The notes beneath the pieces were generated by a model that worked only from the letters and a program-made list of their open reading frames with translations, searched no databases and had not been told where the DNA came from. Shown here piece after piece: positions 24,841 to 34,770 of a DNA stretch of 64,000 nucleotides. The stretch comes from Gonapodya prolifera JEL478 (Eukaryota; Monoblepharomycota; Monoblepharidomycetes; Monoblepharidales; Gonapodyaceae), in NCBI GenBank assembly GCA_001574975.1, contig KQ965761.1, forward strand, positions 330,052-394,051, given 5' to 3'. The number at the start of each line of letters is the position of its first letter. Position 1 is the stretch's first letter. A program made the position numbers and the translations under genes.

Positions 24841-26002
24841 ATGCCTCAACTCACTCTGCGGGGCGCTCTCGGCGTCCTACTCTCGGCCCTGCTGGTATCA
24901 ACGCTGGTCTGCCCTGGCTCAGGGCATTCAGCGCCACGGGCCATCTCAGGCTCGCAAGGCAGGCGTGGTGGAAGGGAGTGGAAGGCAAAGAGACAGACGA
25001 GGACGTGTGATACGATTCACGCAGCTTATGCGTCTGGTGGGTGGACCCGGGCCAAACCGTAATATCGCCGCGATTGACATATCAAAATTTTATGGTTGGA
25101 CCGTCAGGAACCCCAATGACGTACCAGGACTTTCAAGATTGGACCAACTGGAAATGCACCACTTGGTGAGTCTATACATCTCAATCCATCACCAAAACCC
25201 AAAGCTGACCAATTTCACCACATAGGTATCCAGGTGGAATCGGTACTCGCACGTGCGACACCATTCACGCTTCATATGTCGCGGGTGAGTCCGAATTCTA
25301 TACTCGCACTGATTCGTATCATTACATCATATCATGACAAATTCCATTAATCTCCAACCGTAAACGGCATGCATGCATCATTTTCACTCCAGGTTTCACC
25401 ATGGTCTCGCAGGACTACGCCGACTGGTCCAGCTGGGCATGCAACACATGTACGTATCCTCGGCCCTCGTCGCAGTTCCCATCCACCATTTCCTCTCTAA
25501 CCACTCCCACTGCCTCTGAAAAGGGTTCCCCGGTGGAATCGGATCCCCCAGTGGCGCCGCAACCACGACCCGCCGCACCACCACCACGACCGCGCGCGCG
25601 CCCACGACCACACGAATCACGACCACGGTGCGTGGGACGACCACAGTGCGTGGGACGACAACGCGCATGACGACAGCCGCGGCGAGGACGTCGACGGTGT
25701 CCAGAACCACGACGGTCCCGGCGCGAACTACGACGGGGACGACAGCGACGTCGACGGTGGGAAGGAGTACGAGCACGACGGGGACTACCATTGCGGTTGT
25801 GACGACGAGGGTTACGACTCAGACCACGGCGAGTGCCACAACGTCTGCCACCACGCAGACCACCGCGACTGCAACGCAGACTCAGGCTACGGCAACAACC
25901 ACGCAGACCACGCAGACTACGGCGACGGTAACCCAGACCCAAACCCAGACCCAGACGCAATCGCAATCGCAATCGCAATCGCAGACGCCAACGCAGACGC
26001 CA

Positions 26003-26034
<32 letters not shown>

Positions 26035-27378
26035 CACGGCGACGAGCAAGCCTGCTGCAACGTCCGCGCAGACCCAGACTACGGCAACGAGCAGGGCCGC
26101 TGCAACGTCCACGCAGACGACGGCGACCCCGACTGCACAGTCGTCCCCGACGTCAGCAACGTCAACTGCGCCTGTCACAACGTCGGCCACCACGATCAAA
26201 TCCACAACCACGACGGCAGCCGCAGCCCGGACAACAACTGCCACCGTCACAACGACCGCCATCCCCACCTCCCTCACGCCCTTCCCCCTGCACTACATGT
26301 CCTGCGACAGCTCCTGGACCTGCACGGAGCAACCGCGCAACCTCGTGATCAACGGGGGCTCCTTCAACTTCTCCTCGCAACCCCAACTCATCTCCCTCTC
26401 ACCCTATGGGATGCAAGTCAACGGGCCCAGCGGAGTGACGATGCTCAACGCCGCAGGCACGGGGCACGAGCTGTGGAAGCTCAAGAATAGAGTGCTGTGG
26501 TTCACGATGGACATTGGTGATGTGCAGTGCGGGTATAATGCGGCGCTGTATTTTGTGGCGATGGCGGGAAACGCGGTGCCGGGGTTGGTGAGTTGCGTGT
26601 GGGGGGTGGAGCCGGGGAGGTAACGTTGTTGCTAACTCTCGCCCCCACTATCACCACCGCGCCGTGCAGGGCTACTGCGATGCTCAGTCGACTTGCATTG
26701 AATTCGACGCTGCCGAAGCCAACATCGGTGGCACGTCCTTCTCGTCGCACTCCTGCGGCGGCACCAATGGCGGGCCTCCATGCGACCCATGGGGGTGCGG
26801 GACCAAGTCGCGGGTTACAGACTGGAGCTCCGTGGGTGTGGGCAAGTACATCGACACAACGCAACCCATCACGGTCGCGACGACGTTTGCGACGAATGAT
26901 GGGACGGATACGGGCACGTTGACGTCGATCACGCAGACGTTCTTCCAGAATGGCAAGTCGTATACGTTTACGATTGTGAGTGTTTCCGCGTGGAAGGGAG
27001 TTGGGGATCAATTGATGTACCGTGCTGTAATTGCAGGTCAACGAAGCTAACTGCGCGGCATCGAACCCCACGTATTGGAGCACCACTGGTCGACTTCCGG
27101 CCATGTCTCGGTAAGTTTCTCACTAATTCATCCCTGACACCACGCCGACCGTCACCTTGCTCCGACTTCACAGCGCACTGGACGCCGGCATGACCCTCCT
27201 GCTCACATTCTGGGGCACCGGCGGTGCAAGCATGTCCTGGCTTGACCTGTACCCCAACAACTCGGACTGCCTCAGCGCGACCGCAGGCGTCAACACTGCC
27301 GTGTGGAGCAACATAGCCATCACGAGGGGACCGGCCAATGCGGCCAATTTGGCGAGGGTGCAGGCGGCGTTTGCGTAG
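24841..27378 (+). CDS. Secreted GH7-like protein B with N-terminal Cys/Trp modules
   Basis: This is a paralogue of the gene at 19023-21483 with the same exon plan. It starts at 24841 with a signal peptide (MPQLTLRGALGVLLSALLVS) and a KR site. It then has two modules (TCDTIHAAYASG..QDFQDWTNWKCTTWYPGG and TCDTIHASYVAG..QDYADWSSWACNTWFPGG). The Thr-rich linker contains simple Thr-Gln/Ser-Gln repeats (TQTQTQTQTQSQSQSQSQ). The GH7-like part has SWTCTEQPRNLVINGGSF, LKNRVLWFTMDIGDVQCGY, GYCDAQ and the catalytic-type IEFDAAEAN. It ends with GGASMSWLDLYPNN and VWSNIAITRGPAN. As in copy A, the loop between GYCDAQ and the catalytic Glu motif is nearly absent. Thus the E-x-D-x-x-E acidic triad is kept while the cellulose-tunnel loops are reduced. 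Substrate unknown; beta-1,4-glucan is only a family-based guess. Confidence 0.75.
25560..26250 (+). repeat. Low-complexity Thr/Gln/Ser-coding repeats in linker of GH7-like B
   Basis: The linker is built from short in-frame repeats such as acgcagacgcagacgcagac and gcaatcgcaatcgcaatcgc (around 25940-26035). These code for Thr-Gln and Ser-Gln runs, with Thr/Ala/Ser repeats around them. It is a secreted, probably heavily O-glycosylated spacer. The repeats likely vary in copy number between strains. Confidence 0.8.
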
Positions 27379-27529
27379 AGAATAGCGATGGAATGGTGAG
27401 TTGTTGCGAGGACGGAATTTGGAGTGGTACTGACATCTTGGTACGGGCATTTAATAGGTTTCCCACTTACGGCATGACGATACTAATAATTCCTTATACC
27501 TAATTTTATGCAACTCGTTCGTACTATAA

Positions 27530-29070
27530 CCTAATGGCGATGGCGAAGGGAGAGATGGAGCTACTTGGAAGGCTCAAAAATTATTCTTTTATGCACCGAA
27601 GAACATGCCATTGTTATGGTGTGTAAGTGACTCTTGGCTCCATGTCATAATATTGATTTCAAAAACCTAAATATGGTATTTTGTGTTGGTGACTACTTGT
27701 TGTGACTTGCGAGGTGAATGGTTACGAGATGAATCTCTGTGAGGCAAAGATGGGCAGTCACAGTGGTCAAATGCAAAGGTAGAAAGGAAGGGAGCATTCA
27801 GCAGGGCAGGTGCCCACTTAGAACCAGTTGAAGAAGAGTGTTGTATCCAATGTGCTGGTGTCATCACAACACCTCTTCAAAAATGAGCACAGTATTTGTC
27901 ACGGGCTTTGTGAACCTTCCCTTACACATTCTGATTCAACTAAGAAGTAGTTTGCAGCTGGAGCTCCCCCTTTCTAACCTACAGTTTGCTTGCATATATT
28001 GAAACTGATTGAGATCCTTTCCTGAGCAGACAAGAAGAGAATGACTGCAGCTTGGCAGGCTCAGAAAACTATTTCTTGTGTGCAGAAGAACATGCCATCG
28101 GTTTTTTTTGTCAGGTGACCTGATTTATGTGAGTGACAGGTGTTGTAATGGGTGAACCAGGGTTCTGATGGCAAATTTAAATGACAGAAAAGCGTGGAGG
28201 CAAAGGACACTGCCCACATAATGCCCATATCAGAAGGAATGAATGGCGGATCAAATAAGGTGACAAAAAGTTGTCATTGACATTCATTCTCAAAAAAAAA
28301 AAAAAAAAAAAAAAAGAGAGAGAACAAGTGTATTGGACAAGAACTGTCTAAGAAGGGGAGTGGCAAGGAATGCCGTGATGTCATTACATCAACACACTGT
28401 CTCAAAAGTGATCTGGATATGAAATCCTTGCTCTGTGAATTTTGTCTTAATACCATCAGTGGACAACACCAAATGACCTGTGATTGAAGCTTTCTGTTCT
28501 CCAATTCATGGTGGTGATAGTTTTTGTTCTCTCATGACTTGTTGTCTCGAACCTTGAGACCTTCCTCTCAGCAGACACAAAAGCACAATAGCTACGACTT
28601 GGAATCTCACGCTGTGTGCAGAAGACCGTGCCATTGCTATGAGATTGTGATTCGACGTTATATGTCGCCGACCGGCGGGCGGCGTTGTGTTGAACTTTGT
28701 CACACTTTCACCACCCGCTCCTGGTTCCTCAGCGCCGGGGAGTCAGGAGTGACAAAAAGAAAACTCTGTACGCACTATGTACTCAACACCGAAAAGAGAG
28801 CAGGCGCGAGTGAAAGAAACCATCTATGTGGCACTGGCTCTGAGAATTGTGACGTGGCGTGATCAAACGACGACGTGAAACGAGTTTTGTTGAGGGCTCC
28901 CTGTCTCAAATTGGTGGTGGTGATCGGACGTGTTGCCTCGTCATGAAGAGAATTGAGACTTTCCACTGATCAGCGGACAGCAAAAAATGATAGCTGCGCC
29001 TCAGAAAACTCGAAAATCTAAGCGTGGGGGAAGAAGAACACGTTCTTGTTTTTGGGTTGTGTGCACTCTC
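27530..29070. repeat. Four diverged direct repeats, non-coding
   Basis: Related blocks recur at about 27545, 28035, 28575 and 28980, each with a core such as gaagaacatgccat, gcagaagaccgtgccattgc or gaagaagaacacgttc preceded by an agctacttgg/agctgcgcc-type segment. Spacing is about 400-540 bases, so the array looks like an old, decayed tandem duplication. No open frame persists across the copies. A run of 24 A at 28292-28315 followed by agagag lies in the second unit. Confidence 0.5.
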
Positions 29071-29537
29071 GTTGTCAGTGCGGTTGATGAAGCTGTGTTG
29101 CGAAAGTCGTTCGCTACAACAGCTCCCACTTTCTCAGTCTGGGATAGGTAGTGGCAGATATCTTATTCTACGAGTACTCCATTGTCGACACCCAAAATAG
29201 GTACGGTTGGAACGAAACCAGGCCTACGCCTCACAGTGCGGCAGGCCCTTACGGTGATCGGGGCGACCCAAAGTGTGAGTTTATCCGAATCTGGCAGATC
29301 GACAAGCCAGAGGCGATTGCGCGTGCGAACTGCAGACAAGACAGAAAAGAGCGTAGAGAGAGAGCGGAGAGGTAAGTGGGGTTAGTGGGGTTAGTAGTGT
29401 TAGGGGGTGGCGTGCAGACTGGGTTACTCACGGGCAACTCACTGCCTCGTCAAGCAGCCGGACTCTTCCCTTCTTTCTTTGCGTCGTCGATACCTAGACT
29501 TCTCCCTCCACTCCCATCTGCACTCCCACCGCCACCA
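29071..29537. other. Upstream region of the secreted protease gene
   Basis: About 470 bases ahead of the protease ATG. The frame stays open upstream from 29376 but begins without an ATG. A G-rich stretch at about 29374-29410 has repeated ggttagtggggttagt units. A pyrimidine-rich run (tcccttctttctttgcg, 29464-29481) directly precedes the gene, as in many fungal promoters. Confidence 0.4.
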
Positions 29538-31416
29538 ATGCGAATCCACGCATGCTCGCGCACTCTCATGCGCACGCTGCTAATCCTCGCGATTGCCGCA
29601 CTCTGCATCCAACTTGCACTCGCTGCACCCACGCAACGCGGGTGGAAGCTCAGAAGACAGGACGCCGGCGCAAGTGCCGGGACTGCAAAGACTGCGGGCG
29701 GGGACGGGGCGGGGTCCGTGTCGACTGCCGCAGGGAAGGCCGAGCCCACCCAGGCGTCTTCTGCTCCTTCGCCTTCACCCCCACCTCCTCCACCACCACC
29801 ACCACCACCACCGCCTCCTCCTCCTCCGCCGCCGCCGCCTGCCCCGTCTCCGGCACCGCAAGCCGCAGAAGCATCTCCCACACCCTCCACATCTAAACCC
29901 ACCGAAAAACCGCAACCTCCACCTCCACCTCCACCTCCACCTCCCTCCCCTCCCAGTGCGCCATCTCCCACCCCCGCATGGTCACCCGACCCTGCTCCTC
30001 CTAGTGCACCGTCCCCGTCTCCTGCCGCATGGACGCCCAAACCGGACCCGACACCGACACCGACTCCCACAGGGCAGGATCCCACTCCCACTCCTGTTGC
30101 ATCGCCGTCGCCGTCTCCAAGCCCGGCATCTCCTGCACCGGCACCCTCGCCGTCGCCGTCGCCCGTGGTCCCACCGCCCCCGACGTGGTCTCCGCCTGCC
30201 GCTGAGAGCCCGTCTGCTCCGCCACCACCTCCACCACCACCTCCTCCACCACCACCACCTCCACCTCCGCCTCCCCCACCCCCCGTTCCATCCGGCCAAC
30301 CTGCACCCGTCCAGGGCCAAGACGCCACAGCCCCCATCGACCTCGCGCCCGTCATGAACCCGTCCCCACCACCCCCTCCACCGCCGGCTGTATCCTCCTC
30401 CCCCACACCTGCACCCGCCCCGCCCCCCACGGACGTCGTCAAAGAAATCACCGCCCCCGTCGCACCCATCACGGCCATCGTCGGCGGGACGTCCGTGACG
30501 CCAGGGACATACCCCTGGGTAGCCCGGCTGGTCACCACGCTCTCATCCGCCTCTGGTGCCGTACAAGAATTCTGTACCGGGAGTGTGGTAGCCGCGACGC
30601 CCTACCCCGTGATCCTGACCGCCGGGCACTGTAGAAGTAGGACGGCGAATGTGTTGGATGCGAGAGCCATGATAGGCATGGTGGATACGGCGACGGGGTG
30701 CACGGGAGGTTGTGTGGAGCTGTTGGTGTTGGATGTGGTGAATCATCCGATGGTGAGTTGGGGCGTGTGGGTGGAGGTGCATCGAGTGGGGTACGTTGTG
30801 CATTATGCAGTCGCTGACGATCGTCGTTTCCTTCCACCCTCCCAACCCCCACCACCTCACGACCCACCCTCCCCTACCCCGGACCCACCCGCAGTACAAC
30901 CCGGACCCAACTTCGGGCCTCGACGTGACTGGCCACGACGCGCAACTCTGGGTCCTAGACCCCTCCTCCGCCGACCCTGGCGTAATCCAATCTCTCGCCC
31001 TGGCGCCCATGAACCGTGACCCGACCTTCCCGACCCCTGGCGCGGCCAACACGGCGCTCGGGTGGGGCATCGTGAACAAGGGCGGCACGTCCGGGGCCTT
31101 CCAGCTCGCGACCACGCTCCAACAGACGACCTTGACCGCAACCACAACGGCAAACTGCACGGCGTTCTACGCGCTTCAAGCAGGGCTGGACGCGGCGCTT
31201 GGGTGTGTGGCGCCCCGGCAGACTGCGAACGGCATCACCTCGACGTGTCAGGGCGATTCCGGGGGGCCGCATGTCGTGAACGGCCTCGTGTGGGGAACGA
31301 CGAGCTTTGGGCCCGTGCCGTGCGATAATGGTGGGCCCATGGTGGTGGTGAGGACGAGTGGGATCGCGACGTGGGTGGATGCGGCGGTTGCGAAAGTTGC
31401 GATGACGGTTTATTGA
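29538..31416 (+). CDS. Secreted trypsin-like serine protease with proline-rich stalk
   Basis: The ATG at 29538 is followed by a signal peptide (RTLLILAIAALCIQLALA) and a short basic propeptide. A stalk of some 230 residues is made almost entirely of Pro, Ser, Thr and Ala, with several runs of 8-20 Pro. The chymotrypsin-fold (S1) domain then begins IVGGTSVTPGTYPWVARLV. The catalytic His is in ILTAGHC, the Asp in VTGHDAQLWVLD and the Ser in CQGDSGGPHVVNG, so the triad is complete. There is one intron, 30753-30894, and the join keeps the frame (HPM-YNPDPTSGLDV). The stop is at 31414-31416. The IVGG start implies zymogen cleavage just before it. The proline stalk may anchor the enzyme in the cell wall or hold it away from the surface; that is inference. 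Confidence 0.88.
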
Positions 31417-32021
31417 GAGGGGGGGAAGGGGTGGGGAAGAGGGAAGCCAAGGGAAGGGAAAGAGATTGAAGTGGGAAGAGGCGCATTTTTTGAGAGGGAG
31501 TCGAGGGATACCAAATATCCCCCAGCGTGCCTTTTTTTCTTCTTTATTGAGCAAAACCTGACAAACGTGTAATGGAATGTTGAGCATTTTTTTCCATGAA
31601 TGTGTGGGGGGAAGATATTGTGTGCAAAAAGTTGTTGTGAAAACTGACAAAGGGACTTTGAAGTATGACGCAGACTCGTCATGTCCCCCTTCCAAATGCC
31701 TTCGCACCTCGCTGTGTTGACATCCGCGCGCGGCCGCGGTAACTCGGCCTTATGATCAGCGAACCGAACCGGTGACGATGACGGGTGTCGCGCCCCCCGC
31801 GAAGGTGGAGTGAAACACATGTAAGCGTTGCATAAACAGGTGGCGCGAGGTGGCTGCCAAGGGTTCCTTGTCGAGGTTCCCGAAGCTGCCTGACGATCGC
31901 GTGGAACACTTCGCACGTGTCAAAAGCTTCACTCCCGCCAGAGCCCTTCCTTCGCATCGTCCGTATCTTCCGCACTCATCGCCACTCGCCCCACAGCGCT
32001 TTAACGATAACCCTCCCCGCG
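31417..32021. other. Intergenic
   Basis: About 600 bases between the protease and the next membrane-protein gene. Minus-strand frames here overlap the protease 3' end and show no domain. Purine-rich runs (aggggaaggggtgggg type) lie at 31415-31470, followed by an AT-rich stretch with poly-T that may be the protease terminator. Confidence 0.35.
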
Positions 32022-33013
32022 CCGATGGACATGGACACCGTCAACAACCTTACAGTGAATGCATTCGGAAGCGGGCTCGCTGTCATGGGCTTGATCGTGG
32101 TGACCGTCAATCTGTACAGAGCGCAGGGCTTCGGGTACGTTGGCAATCGTCGCAATGCATGTCGCCTGATGCAAAGGTCAATAATGGGTCGAGACGTGAC
32201 GTCTGATTGGGATTTTCCAAGCAACACACATGAACAACCGCCCGTCTGACCCGCATTCCTCAGTCGTCAGCTTCATGTGCGATACATCGTGTACCTCATT
32301 GGCAAGTAGACTTTTCACAATAACGGTGAATTGGGAACTGTTCCGCTTGGCTGACGTGCGGTTCTTTGGGGTTCATGTGGTGCCAAATGCTGTACCCCAT
32401 GCCGCCAACTACCCGATCTTCGCGTTCCAGTTTCTCATCGACACGGTCACAACACTTCGGTTTCTCTATGTTCTTTATACGCTCCGATTACGCAAGAAAG
32501 AGGTCAACTGGATCACTCGTCATCGACATCTCCGTCGTTCTCGCCGTTCTCTCGTCTCTTGTCGACTGCATCATTGTGCTCTCGGGGCTCGCCAAGCCTG
32601 TCGAAACAGTTAATTGGCAGATGTTCCTCGCGTCAGGGTCGGCCCGCTTCATCATCACAGGTTGCCTGTTTTGCGTGGCGTCTGTCTATTTTCGTCTGGA
32701 CAAGTCCAAGTCTTCGGTTAACTCGACGCAAAGCTCTCCGGGAGAGCGCAACCCATCGTCAACAAAGGGACAGAACAAGAGTGCTAAGCGCCTCAATCGT
32801 GTTCCAATGCCGCCGACTAACCACTTACGCACAAGGTACAGTTGTATGCACGATCCAGGCAACTTCTGCAATTCAATTCATGGCACTGCTATGAAAAGGG
32901 TGATAGAATCGCCTAAGACCACCGTCTCCACATTTTATGTCACAATGTTCAGCTTTTTTTTTGGGAAACGGACCCATCAGAGTCTGTTGAAGGCGTCCAC
33001 AATTGATGCATAG
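32022..33013 (+). CDS. Multi-pass membrane protein of unknown function
   Basis: Exon 1 begins MDMDTVNNLTVNAFGSGLAV and holds one hydrophobic span (AVMGLIVVTVNLYRAQGFG). It then splices at about 32132 to RQLHVRYIVYLIG. Later parts read FQFLIDTVTTLRFLYVLY, then SLVIDISVVLAVLSSLVD, SGSARFIITGCLFCVASVYF and a polar Ser/Lys/Asn tail. At least four membrane spans are likely. This resembles the many fungal-specific integral membrane proteins without known function. A donor with gcaagt at about 32310 could be a GC-AG intron. The frame changes between the second and third spans are not fully resolved, and the last part runs into the tandem repeat that starts near 32879, so the C-terminus is uncertain. 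Confidence 0.5.
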
Positions 33014-34653
33014 TATGTACTATCGTGATGCACTTCGATGGAGACTATACCATCACAAATTGTGACATGTACGTCCACTCTTGTTGGTGATCAAAATATA
33101 TTTGGTACAAATCGTCACACAGAACCGATCCGCTCAATGGTTTGCCTGTCCCTTGTGCTTACTCGCTACCCCTTACAGGTGAGTCGGATGAAAGATGCGG
33201 ATGGTGACGGAGATGGAGCGAAATTCAGTTCAATGTACCCATGTATTGCAGTTTGTTCAAGTCGTGATATGTGGACTGAGCTATTGCATCACCCAATCAT
33301 TCTGGCAAATAAAGTTTGCGAAGAGACTTTCACATAGAACGTACATAATGAAGTCACGTCTTGCATAACTTTCAAAACGATCGCAGAAGAAAAGCGTCTA
33401 CGAGTCGAAGTTGAAACTTTACAGAGAGGTCTCCCACGTGAACGGGGAATCCAGTCCCACATGTTCAACGTCCGAAAAGCGCAAAACGCTAGTTGACGTC
33501 ACCTCCGCCCTTGAAGCCCAGGCATCAGCAGCGAGCAAGAAATATAGATGTTTCCATTTTGAAAGCATTTCGAGGGGACCCGGCTGAGGACAGCGACCAA
33601 GATTTAAAACTATGTGACATGTTGCAAGTCATGCGACTCATGCCACTGCTTTGAAAACGGCGATCCAATCGCTCAAGACAACGTCTCCACATTTGCGGCC
33701 ACAATTCTCAAAAGCTTTTGGAGGACCAACCAATCAGAGTATGTTGAAAGCGTCCGAGGTTGATGCATAGTGATCTTCGCGTATTACGACCTGTGCCATC
33801 ACTTATTGGGACACATTCGTCCACTTTTGGTGACGGTCAAAAAGCAAGGCGGTGCAGCGCGTCACAAACTACTGACCCCCTCTAGTTGCCGAGGTGATTA
33901 AAGAATTCTTCTCCACTTAGGTATTCACGTCCAGACGAGGCACTGAAGATTGCGTCCGAGCAGGATACCAATATGTGTTTCGAAGTAGAAAATAAATTTT
34001 CTGAGCTTCACAGAAGTGGTTTGAGTTGCTTTTGGAACGCTCGGTGTAGTTTAAGTAGCGAGGTAGCGAGGAATATGTTTATGGCAATTGAAGTGAATGA
34101 GATGGAAGGAAGTGGAGAAGCGAATTATGAAGTGAGGTTTTTATTGAGGTTTTTTTTCAATGTTTGACGATCACATTCAGCAAATGAGGACTGGAATCAC
34201 ATAACAATGAGTCAGAGCGCGGCTTTGGGCTAAAGATGTGGAGAAACGGAGAATCAAGTCCCATCTAATCAACTTTGAAAACGTTTCCAAACTCCAGGTG
34301 ACGGCATCCACACCGTCAAAGCTCGAGTATCCAGCGAACAGCCGAAAAAAATGACTGTCAATGAAGAAAACATATTGCTTTCGTAGTTATTTTCGTGAAC
34401 AGACGCAGTTGATGCCCTACATGAAATTCAAGTAACGTCTCGTCGGAAGTCGTGACACTGCTTGGAAATAAAAGAAATCACACAAACCACGTTCTATGCT
34501 CGAGGTTTTAGTTCTTAAAAGAAGTTTCGGAGGACCGAGCCATGGGGTTCTGTAGAATGATTTTACAATGCAAGGCGATCAATCGAAAAGCAAGTTATCA
34601 TCCCGTTGTGGAACGTTTTCGTCCACTTTGGTTGACAGTCAAAATATCTAGTA
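32879..34653. repeat. Three diverged tandem repeats of about 0.8 kb
   Basis: Units start near 32879 (catggcactgctatgaaaa), 33638 (catgccactgctttgaaaac) and 34452 (gtgacactgcttggaaat). The related block ends at about 33106, 33853 and 34653 (gtccactcttgttggtgatc, gtccacttttggtgacggtc, gtccactttggttgacagtc). A second shared block lies in between (tccagtcccacatgttcaac at 33449, tcaagtcccatctaatcaac at 34254). The period is therefore about 760-815 bases. No long frame is kept in the units. They may be a decayed tandem gene or element array. Confidence 0.6.
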
Positions 34654-34770
34654 AGAAATGGTCCCGGAGCGCTGGTCTGTTCCTCTCAAATTGCCTGCGG
34701 CCCATCCACCGAGTTTTGTAATCTTCGGCAACCTCACTCCCAACCCGATCCTCTCCCCCCGACCCGCATC

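Noticed and set aside
25415-26277. Minus-strand Arg/Gly- and Val/Cys-rich frames
   Set aside because: They are shadows of the Thr-rich linker of GH7-like gene B, where simple repeats keep several frames open.
29450-30538. Long minus-strand Gly-rich open frame
   Set aside because: It is the complement of the proline-coding stalk of the protease. Its poly-Gly content follows from the repeats, and the plus strand has a signal peptide and catalytic domain.
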